Shown here: in pieces, positions 21,315 to 30,291 of the stretch | Position numbering within the stretch: the first letter of the stretch is position 1 | Layout: each line of letters begins with the position of its first letter | Origin: Devosia naphthalenivorans | Lineage (GTDB): Bacteria; Pseudomonadota; Alphaproteobacteria; Rhizobiales; Devosiaceae | Direction of reading: 5' to 3' | DNA: 64,000 nucleotides | Assembly: GCF_003056355.1 (NCBI RefSeq) | Contig: NZ_PYVW01000003.1 | Coordinates: forward strand, 248,001-312,000 | Program-made: the position numbers and the translations under genes | The notes under the pieces: generated by a model | Told to the model about the DNA's origin: nothing | Seen by the model: the letters and a program-made list of their open reading frames with translations, nothing else | Databases searched by the model: none

Positions 21315-22244
21315 ATGAGCCGCAATTTTCTGGTCATCGACCCTGAAGAAGGCATGGAGGTGCTCAAGGGGTTGGCATCGCCGATCAGGGTGCGGATTCT
21401 GAAATTGCTGCATATCGAGGGCGCTATGAACGGCAACGACATTGCCGACAAGCTCGCCCTGCCCCAGTCCACGGTCTCGACCAACATCCAAATTCTGGAA
21501 AGTGCAGGCTTGATCCGCACCGAGACGCAGAAGGCGCGCAAGGGGAACCAGAAGATCTGTCACTCCATGTTTGATGAGGTGATGGTGATGTTCAAGGAGA
21601 ACATCAGGCCGTTGCGATCAAACGCGATCGAGGTGGCTATGCCCCTGGGGCTTTATACCAGCTGCGAGGTTTCAGCACCCTGCGGGCTGTGCTCGACGGA
21701 AGGGATCATCGGACTGCTGGACGTGCCGGACACGTTTCTCGATCCTGACCGGATGAAGGCCGGGTTGATCTGGTTCACGCGGGGATTTCTCGAATACCAG
21801 TTTCCCAACAATGCCAAACTGAGCCAAGCCACGATCGAATCAATGGAATTTTCCATGGAGCTGAGTTCGGAAGTGCCCGGTACTTCGGCAGATTGGCCAA
21901 GCGATATCACCCTCTCGGTCAATGGCACCGAGATTGGCACCTGGATGTCGCCGGGAGACTTTGGCGACAAGCGCGGCGTCTATACGCCGGACTGGTGGAA
22001 GCTGAAGGGCAGTCAATATGGCAAGCTCAAGAGCTGGCGGGTTACCCACGACGGCACCTATGTGGACGGCGTCAAGATTTCGCCGGTGTCGCTGGTGGAT
22101 CTTGACCTTGCCAATCACCATTCCATCCGGCTGCGCATTGCAGTGAAGCCCGATGCCAAACACCCCGGCGGCATCAATATTTTCGGGCGTGGCTTCGGGA
22201 ATTACGACCAGGAAATAATCATGCGATTGCAGACTGATTCCTAA
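21315..22244 (+). CDS. ArsR-type winged-helix regulator with a large C-terminal ligand domain
   Basis: Residues 10-80 form a winged helix (LKGLASPIRVRILKLL, NDIADKLALPQSTVSTNIQILESAGLI) like ArsR/SmtB repressors. The C-terminal 200 residues are unusual: a cysteine-containing segment (TSCEVSAPCGLCS), then strands with ITLSVNGTEIGTWMSPGDFGD and NIFGRGFGNYDQE, suggestive of a carbohydrate-reading beta-sandwich. It stands before a GH51 arabinofuranosidase and an oligosaccharide/peptide transporter and likely represses them. The ATG at 21315 was preferred; an ATG at 21279 would place the operator immediately at the start and add 12 residues. DNA-binding call is firm, ligand is inference. Confidence 0.85.
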   Translation: MSRNFLVIDPEEGMEVLKGLASPIRVRILKLLHIEGAMNGNDIADKLALPQSTVSTNIQILESAGLIRTETQKARKGNQKICHSMFDEVMVMFKENIRPLRSNAIEVAMPLGLYTSCEVSAPCGLCSTEGIIGLLDVPDTFLDPDRMKAGLIWFTRGFLEYQFPNNAKLSQATIESMEFSMELSSEVPGTSADWPSDITLSVNGTEIGTWMSPGDFGDKRGVYTPDWWKLKGSQYGKLKSWRVTHDGTYVDGVKISPVSLVDLDLANHHSIRLRIAVKPDAKHPGGINIFGRGFGNYDQEIIMRLQTDS

Positions 22245-22338
22245 CGGACGCCCCACCGCAGCAAGGCCGTTGCTTATGCGGAATTAATTGGCCGCTGCCC
22301 TTGCAACCTCGCTCCGATCCCGTCTACAACGGGACAGC

Positions 22339-22345
22339 TGATACA
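22339..22345. promoter_or_regulatory. Operator half-site before the arabinofuranosidase gene
   Basis: TGATACA, identical to one arm of the 21257-21277 repeat, stands 33 nt before the GTG start. No good partner arm is found at the same spacing, so it is only a possible weak site. Confidence 0.35.
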
Positions 22346-22377
22346 AATCAGATATACGGGTTCAGTGGGAGGAAAGA

Positions 22378-23889
22378 GTGAAGGCTTCGGTCGTCGCGCA
22401 TAAGGATTTTACGATCTCGACAATCGACGATCGTGTCTATGGGGCATTTTTGGAGCATTTGGGGCGGGCGATCTATGAGGGCATTTATGAGCCCGATCAC
22501 CCGACGGCCGATGAGAACGGCATGCGTGGGGATGTGGCCAAGCTGGTCAAGGACCTCAATGTGCCCGTTGTCCGCTACCCGGGTGGCAACTTTGTTTCGG
22601 CCTACAATTGGGAAGACGGCATCGGGCCGCGTGAAGAGCGCCCTACCCGGCTGGATCTCGCGTGGCACACTTCGGAAAGCAATGCCGTTGGCATTCATGA
22701 ATTCGCCGACTGGTGCGACAGCGTCGGCACGGAAATGATGCTGGCGGTGAACCTTGGTTCGCGCGGCGTCGACGATGCCCGCAATTTCCTGGAGTATGTG
22801 AACCATCCGGGCGGCAGCTACTGGAGCGACCTGCGCATCAAGAACGGCCGCAAGGAGCCGTGGAACGTCAAGATGTGGTGCCTGGGCAACGAAATGGATG
22901 GCCCATGGCAGGTCGGCCACAAGGACGCGACCGAATATGGCAAACTCGCCGCCAATACTGCACGGGCCATGCGCATGTTCGACAAGTCGCTGGAGCTGAT
23001 TGCCTGCGGTTCATCGAACTCGGACATGCCGAGCTATCCCGATTGGGAACGCATCGTGCTCGAGCACACCTATGATCACGTCGACTATATCTCGCTTCAC
23101 ATGTATTTCGCCAACCGCGATGACAACACGCCCAATTATCTGGGCCTCAGCGAGAAGCTCGATACCTATATCGAGACCGTGGCATCGACGATCAAACAAG
23201 TGAAGGCCAAGAAGAAGTCCAAGAGGGACGTCTACATCTGCTTCGACGAATGGAATGTCTGGTACCATTCGAACAAGAAAGACCGCGAAATCCTGGATGG
23301 CAATAGCGGCTGGCCGCATGCGCCCGGCCTGCTGGAGGACATCTACAATTTCGAAGACGTGCTGATGGTCGGGCTGATCCTCAACACCTTCATCCGCCGC
23401 TCGGACGTGGTGAAGATCGCCTGCATTGCGCAGCTGGTGAACGTCATTGCGCCGATCATGACGGAAAAGGGCGGCCCAGCCTGGGCACAGACGATCTACT
23501 ATCCCTACTATTTCGCCTCGATTTTCGGCCGCGGCACGGCGCTGCAACTGCAAACCAAGTCGCCGGGCTATGAAACAACCCATGCCAAGGACACGCCATT
23601 CGTAGACGTGTCGGGCGTGCACAATGAAGAAGAGGGCACCCTGAGCTTCTTCCTCGTCAACCGTCACACGAGCGAAAGCATCGAGACGGAAGTGAGCCTG
23701 CAAGGTTTTGCCGGCGGCACTATCATCGACCATCAGGTGATGACGCATCCGGACCTGAACGCAACCAATACGGCCGGCAAGCAGGACGAAGTCGCGCCGC
23801 GCAAGGGCGATGGGGCCAACATTGCTGGTGGCACGCTCACGGTGACGCTGCCGCCCTATTCGTACCAGATGGTGCGGGTGAAGGTTTAG
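22378..23889 (+). CDS. abfA: Alpha-L-arabinofuranosidase, glycoside hydrolase family 51
   Basis: This intracellular enzyme (no signal peptide, 503 residues) releases terminal arabinofuranose from arabino- and arabinoxylo-oligosaccharides. The (beta/alpha)8 barrel carries the acid/base Glu172 in GNEMDGPWQ and the nucleophile Glu291 in FDEWNVWY; the C-terminal 110 residues form the usual beta-sandwich. A GTG start at 22378 follows GGGAGGAAAG. It stands between the ArsR-type regulator and an Opp-type ABC transporter, so imported oligosaccharides would be trimmed in the cytoplasm. Length and motifs are normal. Confidence 0.95.
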   Translation: MKASVVAHKDFTISTIDDRVYGAFLEHLGRAIYEGIYEPDHPTADENGMRGDVAKLVKDLNVPVVRYPGGNFVSAYNWEDGIGPREERPTRLDLAWHTSESNAVGIHEFADWCDSVGTEMMLAVNLGSRGVDDARNFLEYVNHPGGSYWSDLRIKNGRKEPWNVKMWCLGNEMDGPWQVGHKDATEYGKLAANTARAMRMFDKSLELIACGSSNSDMPSYPDWERIVLEHTYDHVDYISLHMYFANRDDNTPNYLGLSEKLDTYIETVASTIKQVKAKKKSKRDVYICFDEWNVWYHSNKKDREILDGNSGWPHAPGLLEDIYNFEDVLMVGLILNTFIRRSDVVKIACIAQLVNVIAPIMTEKGGPAWAQTIYYPYYFASIFGRGTALQLQTKSPGYETTHAKDTPFVDVSGVHNEEEGTLSFFLVNRHTSESIETEVSLQGFAGGTIIDHQVMTHPDLNATNTAGKQDEVAPRKGDGANIAGGTLTVTLPPYSYQMVRVKV

Positions 23890-23982
23890 TCGGCTGCTTT
23901 TTCGACTTTCGGTCCCGGCGTCAGCCGGGGCCGTTCGAACGGCAATCAATCACGACATTTGATAGCGGATCGGGCGAATGCG

Positions 23983-23997
23983 TTAGCAGACTGCTAA
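23983..23997. promoter_or_regulatory. Perfect odd palindrome TTAGCAG-A-CTGCTAA
   Basis: A 15-bp palindrome about 195 nt before the transporter start, of a length and symmetry typical for a dimeric repressor site; the regulator is unknown. Confidence 0.45.
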
Positions 23998-24059
23998 CCG
24001 CGAGAGTTCCTCGCGCTGCTTTGAGGTACGTATCGCAGACTCCGAATGACCGCATCCTC

Positions 24060-24082
24060 TGTATCATGGTATTTGATTTACA
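24060..24082. promoter_or_regulatory. Second copy of the ArsR-type operator (imperfect)
   Basis: TGTATCA (24060-24066), seven nt, then TGATTTA (24074-24080): two mismatches from the perfect repeat at 21257-21277 with identical spacing. It lies in the promoter region of the binding-protein gene at 24192. Confidence 0.6.
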
Positions 24083-24191
24083 TCATCAAACTCGTTGACA
24101 GGTCTGATTGCTCGTTTAAGTATGACTTATAGCTGCGCTGGAGGGCGCTGCGAAGCGGGGCGCGGAGGCGCTGCCGCCAAGGGAGAGAAAC

Positions 24192-26111
24192 ATGGATAGA
24201 CGTAGCTTCATGCTTGGCACCGCTGCGGGTGCCCTGTTGATTTCGGCGAAAGGCCTGGCCTTTGCGCAGGAGGCCGAGGGTACTGCACCCGACCTCGCGA
24301 GTTTTCCGCGCAACGAGACGTTGATCGTGCACAATCCGGAAGGCGTTATCCGCAATCCGGCCTGGTTCAATCCCTGGGTGGTCGGCGCGGGCGCCGGCAT
24401 CTCCAACGGCCTGCATCAGTTGACGACCGACACGCTCTGGCTGATCGACCCAGATGCGGGCGTCGAGGGCGCCAGCGAAAACGCCATCTACAACTCGCTC
24501 GCGGACGACCTCTGGCAGTACAATGACGACTTCACGGAAATGACCGTGAAGCTCAAGCAGGGCATCACCTGGAGCGACGGCGTGGATTTCACCGCCGACG
24601 ACGTGGTTTACACGGTCGAGAAGCAGAAGGCGACGCCGGGCACCTCATACAACGGCGCGTTCAACGCCCAGGTGGAAACCGTGGAAGCGGTCGACCCCTA
24701 CACCGTTCACTTCACCCTCAAAAACCCGAACTCCCGCTTCCACACGCTGTTCTCGGTGCGCTGGACCGGTGCCTGGATCATGCCCAAGCATGTGTTCGAG
24801 AAGGTCGACGACATTCTCAGCTTCCCCAATGATCCCCCGGTCAGCCTGGGCGCCTATACGCTGCATTCGTACGACCCGAACGGCACCTGGTATATCTGGC
24901 AGAAGCGTGAAGACTGGGACAAGACTTCGCTCGGCATGGTGGGCGAGCCCAAGCCGCGCTTCATCATCTACCGGAACAACATCTCGGCCGATAACCGCCT
25001 GATCGAAATGCGCAACGGCAATCTCGACATGGTTCATGACCTGTCGCCGGAGGCCACGTTCTCGATCGTACAGCAGGATCCCGAAGTGCAGGGCTGGTTC
25101 CCCGGCTTCCCTTATGCCCATCCGGACCCGACGCTGGTTATGGCGATCCCGAACCACCAGAACCCCAAGTTCCAGGACAAGCGCGTTCGCTGGGCTCTGG
25201 CCCTGATGCTCGACGCGCGTTCGATGTCGATGGCGTCCTATCGCGGCGCGGCGACGCTGTCGGCCATTTCGGTGCCACCGACCGGCACCCATCCGCGCGA
25301 CTACCATGCGCCGCTGCAGGATTTCCTGATCAACTACGAGGTCGATACCGGCACCCGCAAGGTGAAGCCATACGACCCCAATATCGGCATGCAGATCGCG
25401 GACATGGTGCGCGGCCAGTTTGGCGACGCCGTGCCGACCGACGAAGCCGCTATCCGCAACGCGTTCGGCTTTGGCTGGTGGAAACAGGACGTTGCAGCCG
25501 CAGAAGAACTGCTGACCGCGGCCGGCTTCACCAAGCAGGGCAATCAGTGGATGATGCCTGACGGCCAGCCGTTCGCGTTCCGCGTCATGGTGCCGACCGA
25601 TGGCGTGGTCAATCGCCTTGGCTCAATCATCGCCCAGACCTGGGCGCAAAATGGCATCGGGGCGGAAGTCGAAGCAGCATCCGACACCTGGGATCGCCAG
25701 CGCGTCGGCAATTATGACGTCAACATCGCCTGGGCCGTGGAATCATGGGGCGGTCACCCCGACCTCAGCTTCTTCCTCGACAGCTATCATTCCGAATATG
25801 TCGTGGAGCCAGGCGAGTCCCAGCCGGATCGCAACTGGATGCGCTGGTCCGATCCGCGGCTTGACGAACTTATCGAGAAGATTCGCAACAGCGACTTCAA
25901 CGATCCCAAGGGCATCGAATATGGCCATGAGTTCGTGAAGCTGCATCTCGAGGAAATGCCGAACATCCCGATCATGGCCTATAACGTGTTCTCGGTGCAG
26001 TCCAACCGCTACTGGACCGGCTGGCCGAACGTAGAAAAGCCATATGCCAACCCGGTGACCAACTGGGCCAATAGCCGGTACATCTTCACCCAGATCACGC
26101 CTGTGGCGTAA
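24192..26111 (+). CDS. Family 5 ABC transporter substrate-binding protein (Tat-exported)
   Basis: This 639-residue periplasmic receptor starts with a twin-arginine signal, MDRRSFMLGTAAGALLISAKG, cleaved after FAQ. SBP family 5 features follow: YNSLADDLWQYNDDFTEMTVKLKQGITWSDG, FTADDVVYTVE and a C-terminal WANSRYIFTQI. The family binds peptides, but several alphaproteobacterial members bind oligosaccharides; position next to a GH51 enzyme and an ArsR-type regulator suggests arabinose-containing oligosaccharides. First gene of a five-gene transporter set. Ligand is inference. Confidence 0.93.
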   Translation: MDRRSFMLGTAAGALLISAKGLAFAQEAEGTAPDLASFPRNETLIVHNPEGVIRNPAWFNPWVVGAGAGISNGLHQLTTDTLWLIDPDAGVEGASENAIYNSLADDLWQYNDDFTEMTVKLKQGITWSDGVDFTADDVVYTVEKQKATPGTSYNGAFNAQVETVEAVDPYTVHFTLKNPNSRFHTLFSVRWTGAWIMPKHVFEKVDDILSFPNDPPVSLGAYTLHSYDPNGTWYIWQKREDWDKTSLGMVGEPKPRFIIYRNNISADNRLIEMRNGNLDMVHDLSPEATFSIVQQDPEVQGWFPGFPYAHPDPTLVMAIPNHQNPKFQDKRVRWALALMLDARSMSMASYRGAATLSAISVPPTGTHPRDYHAPLQDFLINYEVDTGTRKVKPYDPNIGMQIADMVRGQFGDAVPTDEAAIRNAFGFGWWKQDVAAAEELLTAAGFTKQGNQWMMPDGQPFAFRVMVPTDGVVNRLGSIIAQTWAQNGIGAEVEAASDTWDRQRVGNYDVNIAWAVESWGGHPDLSFFLDSYHSEYVVEPGESQPDRNWMRWSDPRLDELIEKIRNSDFNDPKGIEYGHEFVKLHLEEMPNIPIMAYNVFSVQSNRYWTGWPNVEKPYANPVTNWANSRYIFTQITPVA

Positions 26112-26421
26112 CGGCGTCCTCCCGGATGGCGTGGCTCCGGCCACGCCACTTCGAGGGGTTGCGGTCCCGCGCACGCCTTGCCGTTTTGTGGCGTGCCAAT
26201 GTCTCAGTCGACACCCTCCCCCTTGCGGGGAGGGACCATGGGTGGGGAGCGAGAACCCCGGTATCGTGGCTTCCAACACCCCCTCCCCAACCTCCCCGTC
26301 AAGGGGAGGTGCCGCGCGGTGGTTGTGGCGGTATCGAGAGAGCGCCCGTCACCCGGCCTTCGGCCGACCTCTCCCCGATGGGGAGAGGAAAGACAAGCAA
26401 GAGGATGGTTGAGGAGGCCGA
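26112..26421. other. Intergenic region made of palindromic repeats
   Basis: No gene. It separates the binding protein from its permeases and is filled by a 127-bp dispersed repeat (26205-26331) and a perfect 9-bp triloop hairpin CCTCTCCCC-GAT-GGGGAGAGG (26368-26388). Such structures often lower downstream expression relative to the abundant binding protein. Confidence 0.7.
26205..26331. repeat. Dispersed intergenic repeat, copy A
   Basis: It begins CAGTCGACACCCTCCCCC and ends near GGTGGTTGTGGCGG. A clearly related copy with the same start, GC-rich hairpins and end lies at 55591-55716. Both sit between genes and can fold into stacked CCCTCCCC/GGGGAGGG stems. Confidence 0.8.
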
Positions 26422-27426
26422 ATGCAAGGTTATTTCTGGTTTGTAGGCAAACGGCTGCTGCAATTGTTCGCAGTGATCTTTTGCGGAATTTCGGCGACGT
26501 TCCTGATTACCCATCTGTCGCCAATCGATCCTGTCGAGCAGGTGCTTGGACGGCTCTCGGCCCGCTCCAACCTGTCACCCGAAGCCATTGCCTCCACGCG
26601 CGCCGCGCTGACGGAGATGTATGGCACGGGCCAACCCATACTGAACCAGTATTTCAACTTCTGGACGCGGCTGCTGCGCGGGGATCTTGGTCCGTCGCTG
26701 CTGGCCTTTCCAACGCCTTCCATGGAACTGGTCACCCGGGCCATGCCATGGACGCTGGGCCTGTTGGTGACGTCGACCGTTTTCACCTTCGTGATCGGCA
26801 ATTTGCTTGGCGCACTGGCGGGCTACAATCCGGATAACCGCTTCTTCAAGGCGTTCGGGCTGATCGCCATGGGCGTGCAGCCGATCCCCTACTATATCGT
26901 CGCGTTCATTCTGCTGATCATCTTCGGCTTCCTGTTCCCGGTGCTGCCGATTTCGGGAGGCTTTGCGATGGACGTAAGGCCGGCCATGAACTGGCAGTTC
27001 ATCCTGTCGATCCTGCAGCATTCCCTTCTTCCGGCGCTTTCGCTGGTGCTGGTCGGGTTCGGCGGCTGGTTCCTGGGCATGCGGGCGCTGGTGAGCAATG
27101 TGGTCAACGAAGACTACGTCACCTATGCGGGGCTGGCCGGAGTCAAAAAGCAGACCATCGTCGGCGGCTATGTCATCCGCAATGCGCTGGTGCCGCAGCT
27201 GACAGCGTTGGCCATGGCGCTGGGTGGTGTATTTTCGGGCACCGTCATTACCGAGCAGGTGTTCAACTATCCCGGCATCGGCTCGCTGCTGATCGACGGG
27301 GTCAATTATGGCGATTATTCGCTGGTGCTGGCGGTGTCGACCGTCTCGATCACCGCAGTGGCGCTGGCGATTTTCATCGTCGACCTGTTGCATCCCCTGC
27401 TCGATCCTCGCGTGCGGGCGGAGTAA
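26422..27426 (+). CDS. ABC transporter permease (DppB type)
   Basis: This 334-residue inner-membrane permease has the Opp/Dpp B layout: first TM at residues 9-30, a periplasmic loop with LSARSNLSPEAIASTRAALTEMYG, then five TM helices with the EAA-like coupling loop YVTYAGLAGVKKQTIVGGYVIRNALVPQ. It pairs with the next permease. It follows the repeat-filled gap after the binding protein, with an ATG after a purine-rich stretch (GAGGAGGCCGA). Confidence 0.93.
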   Translation: MQGYFWFVGKRLLQLFAVIFCGISATFLITHLSPIDPVEQVLGRLSARSNLSPEAIASTRAALTEMYGTGQPILNQYFNFWTRLLRGDLGPSLLAFPTPSMELVTRAMPWTLGLLVTSTVFTFVIGNLLGALAGYNPDNRFFKAFGLIAMGVQPIPYYIVAFILLIIFGFLFPVLPISGGFAMDVRPAMNWQFILSILQHSLLPALSLVLVGFGGWFLGMRALVSNVVNEDYVTYAGLAGVKKQTIVGGYVIRNALVPQLTALAMALGGVFSGTVITEQVFNYPGIGSLLIDGVNYGDYSLVLAVSTVSITAVALAIFIVDLLHPLLDPRVRAE

Positions 27427-27432
27427 CCAGAC

Positions 27433-28290
27433 ATGTTCAGCGTTTTCCGCGACCTCATCCGCTACAATATCGAATTCGCCATCGGCCTGATCCTGGTCGG
27501 CGCGGTGGTGATCTTCGCCTGCCTGAGCTATTTCGCGCCGGTAGACCCTACCCTGATCTACGTGGCCATGCCCGACCAGCCGCCTTCCGGGCAGTACTGG
27601 TTCGGCACCAATTCGCGCGGGCAGGATCTGTTCTGGCAACTCTCCGCGGCATTCCGCAACAGCCTGATCTTCGGCATCACCGTGGCGGTGCTCAGCCGCA
27701 TCATCTCGATCACCGTCGGACTGCTTTCGGGCTATGTCGGCGGCTGGGTCGACCGGGTGCTGATGTTCATCAACGACATCTTCGTGGCCGTGCCGATCTT
27801 TCCGATCCTGGTGCTGTTCTATTTCGTGCTGCGCAACAATATGGACAGCTTCACGCTGGCGCTGATCATGGCCTGTTTCGGCTGGCCGTTCGACGCCCGC
27901 CTGATCCGCTCGGTGGCGCTGGGCCTCAAGCATCGCGAATTCACCCGCCATGCTGTGTTTGCCGGCATGAGCACGCCCAAGATCCTGCTGGAAGAGCACC
28001 TGCCCTATGTGATGCCGATCGTGTTTTCGACCTTCATGGCGAACATGCTTTGGTCGATCGGGCTCGAAGTGACGCTGGCGGTGCTCGGCTTCACCAACCT
28101 CAACAACCCCACCATCGGCACGGTGCTATACTGGGCGATCTCGCACTCTGCCATCGTCGTGGGCGTGTGGTGGTGGATCGTCATTCCCGTGGTCCTGATC
28201 GTCATGACCTTCCTGGGTCTGTTCCTGCTGGCCGTCAGCATGAACGAATATATCGACCCGCGCAGCCGGCTGCGCCGCATGGGAGCATAG
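27433..28290 (+). CDS. ABC transporter permease (DppC type)
   Basis: The 285-residue partner permease shows an N-terminal TM (FAIGLILVGAVVIFACLSYF), the FGTNSRGQDLFWQ entry motif typical of DppC proteins (usually GTDxxGRD), five further TM helices and the EAA loop GLKHREFTRHAVFAGMSTPKILLEEHLPYVMP. Six nt separate it from the upstream permease, and the ATPase gene starts 4 nt after its stop. Confidence 0.93.
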   Translation: MFSVFRDLIRYNIEFAIGLILVGAVVIFACLSYFAPVDPTLIYVAMPDQPPSGQYWFGTNSRGQDLFWQLSAAFRNSLIFGITVAVLSRIISITVGLLSGYVGGWVDRVLMFINDIFVAVPIFPILVLFYFVLRNNMDSFTLALIMACFGWPFDARLIRSVALGLKHREFTRHAVFAGMSTPKILLEEHLPYVMPIVFSTFMANMLWSIGLEVTLAVLGFTNLNNPTIGTVLYWAISHSAIVVGVWWWIVIPVVLIVMTFLGLFLLAVSMNEYIDPRSRLRRMGA

Positions 28291-28294
28291 CGCC

Positions 28295-29323
28295 ATGACA
28301 CAGGATATTCTCACGGTCGACGGGCTCAAGGCCTATTACCAGATGAATTATTTCGGCGTGGAACGCGAAGTGCGGGCGGTCGATGGCATCACCATGACCG
28401 TGCGCAAGAACGAGATCTACGGCATTGCCGGGGAAAGCTCGTCGGGCAAGACCTCCTTCATCAAGGTGCTCGCGGCCGCCATTCGCCCGCCAATGCGGGT
28501 GGTGGACGGCTCCGCCAAGTTCAACTTCAAGAACGGGCCTATCGATGTGACCACGGCCACACCCCAGCAGATCGAGAGCATTCGCTGGCGGCATCTGAGC
28601 TACATCATGCAGGGCTCGATGAGCACGCTGAACCCGGTGCGGCGCATCGGCAAGACGTTTGAGGACTTCGCCAAGCGACCGTTGGCGGCGAGCGGCACGC
28701 CCTATCGCGAGCGGGTGCTGGGGCATCTGGAACGGCTCAAGCTGCCGGCCGATGTGCTCAACGCCTATCCGCACGAGCTATCGGGCGGCATGCGGCAGCG
28801 CGTGACCATCGGGCTGGCGACCGTGTGCCACCCAGAATTCGTGATCGCCGACGAGCCGACCACGGCGCTGGATGTCGTGGTGCAAAAAGAAGTGCTGGGG
28901 CTGATCCGCGAAATCCAGCAGGACATGGGGAGCTCGGTGGTGTTCGTGACGCACGACATGAGCGTGCATGCCAACATGACCGACCGCGTGGGTATCATCT
29001 ATGCCGGGCGGCTGGTGGAGGAAGGGCCGACGCGGCAGATGTTCTTTGCGCCCAAGCATCCCTATACCGCGCATCTGGTCGCAAGCCTGCCGCGCATTGG
29101 GGACACGACGCAGCGCCCGGCGCTGGAAGGTCGTCCGCCGAGCTTGGCCAACCCACCCGCCGGATGCCGCTTCCACCCGCGTTGTCCACTAGCCATCGAC
29201 AAGTGCAAAACCGAGGTGCCGCCGCTGATCCCGGTGGCGAACGATCATCGCAGTGCCTGCTGGCGTTGGCAGGATGTCGGGCCGCTGGTCAAGCCGCATC
29301 AGGCGAATAGGGTGATGGCATGA
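28295..29323 (+). CDS. ABC transporter ATPase (DppD type)
   Basis: This 342-residue ATPase has Walker A GESSSGKTS, a Q-loop at SYIMQGSMS, signature LSGGMRQR, Walker B FVIADEPTTALD and the switch His VFVTHD, followed by the C-terminal oligopeptide-transporter extension with the CRFHPRCPLAIDKC cysteine cluster. It drives import with the following ATPase, whose start overlaps its stop by 4 nt. Confidence 0.95.
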   Translation: MTQDILTVDGLKAYYQMNYFGVEREVRAVDGITMTVRKNEIYGIAGESSSGKTSFIKVLAAAIRPPMRVVDGSAKFNFKNGPIDVTTATPQQIESIRWRHLSYIMQGSMSTLNPVRRIGKTFEDFAKRPLAASGTPYRERVLGHLERLKLPADVLNAYPHELSGGMRQRVTIGLATVCHPEFVIADEPTTALDVVVQKEVLGLIREIQQDMGSSVVFVTHDMSVHANMTDRVGIIYAGRLVEEGPTRQMFFAPKHPYTAHLVASLPRIGDTTQRPALEGRPPSLANPPAGCRFHPRCPLAIDKCKTEVPPLIPVANDHRSACWRWQDVGPLVKPHQANRVMA

Positions 29324-30234
29324 GCACGCTGCTTGAGGTCAAGGAAGTTTCCAAGCAGTTCACCATGGGCGGCATGCTGTCGCGCAAGATCGTGCGAGCC
29401 GTGGAAGGCGCTTCGCTGTCGCTGAGCGTCGAGAAGCCCGAGATCTTCACGATCATCGGCGAGAGCGGTTCGGGCAAGACGACCCTGGCACGCATGATCC
29501 TGGGGCTGGAACTGCCCAGCAGCGGCGAGATCAGCTTCCGCGGCAAGACGGTGAGCCACAAGGTGGGCCGTGCCGAGCGGCTGGAATTCATGGCCAATGT
29601 GCAGCCGGTGTTCCAGAATCCGTTCGAGGCATTCAACCCGCTCAAGCGGATCGACCGCTATCTGGAATCCACCGCCACGCGGTTCCTCAAGCTGCGCCAG
29701 CGCGACGATATCGACGCGGCGATGGATGGCGCGCTGCAAAAGGTGGGCTTGAGCCTTGCCGAAGTGCGCGGCCGCTATCCGCACGAAATGAGCGGCGGGC
29801 AATTGCAGCGCGCGGCGATTGCGCGGGCGCTGATCCCCAATCCGCCATTGCTGGTGGCTGACGAGCCGGTGTCGATGGTGGATGCAAGCTTGCGCATGAG
29901 CATCGTCAATCTGCTCAAAAGCCTGCGCGATGATCTCAAGGTATCGGTTATCTACATCACCCACGATCTGGCGACTGCGTACTACATTTCCAACCGGCTG
30001 ATCATCATGCAGCGCGGGCGGATCGTGGAAATGGGCGATGCGCGCACGGTGCTGGACAATCCCGAGCATCCCTATTCTCGGCTGCTCAAGGCCAGCGTGC
30101 TGTCGACCGAAGACGCGGGCGACGGCAAGCTCGCGACTGATCCAGGCATGGTCGCGCTCGCAGGCGAATTGGTGAGCAAGCCCGGACGGCTGGTGGACCG
30201 ACCGGATGGCCGGCTGGTGCGGGTTTATGGGTAG
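29320..30234 (+). CDS. ABC transporter ATPase (DppF type)
   Basis: The 304-residue second ATPase has Walker A GESGSGKTT, Q-loop QPVFQNPFEAF, signature MSGGQLQRA, Walker B LLVADEPVSMVD and switch His VIYITHD. It starts inside the upstream stop (ATGA) and completes the five-gene importer. The Walker B tail has SMVD in place of the usual SALD, a conservative change. Confidence 0.95.
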   Translation: MSTLLEVKEVSKQFTMGGMLSRKIVRAVEGASLSLSVEKPEIFTIIGESGSGKTTLARMILGLELPSSGEISFRGKTVSHKVGRAERLEFMANVQPVFQNPFEAFNPLKRIDRYLESTATRFLKLRQRDDIDAAMDGALQKVGLSLAEVRGRYPHEMSGGQLQRAAIARALIPNPPLLVADEPVSMVDASLRMSIVNLLKSLRDDLKVSVIYITHDLATAYYISNRLIIMQRGRIVEMGDARTVLDNPEHPYSRLLKASVLSTEDAGDGKLATDPGMVALAGELVSKPGRLVDRPDGRLVRVYG

Positions 30235-30291
30235 GCTCTTCCCTTGTCCCCTTTAAGGTGCCGCGTAGCGGCGGATGAGGGGTTCTGCGCC

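Larger units (their letters stand above)
23890..24191. other. Regulatory intergenic region of the first transporter operon
   Basis: No gene. It contains a GC hairpin (GGTCCCGGC/GCCGGGGCC, 23911-23932) that may end the arabinofuranosidase transcript, a perfect 15-bp palindrome TTAGCAG-A-CTGCTAA (23983-23997), a CGCGAG/CTCGCG hairpin (23999-24015) and the operator-like repeat at 24060-24082. The promoter of the transporter operon should be near 24060-24100. Confidence 0.6.

Noticed and set aside
26575..27999. Leftward 474-codon frame opposite two permease genes
   Set aside because: Composition (His, Gln, Arg, Asp repeats) is that of a shadow frame; both permeases on the + strand have full motifs.
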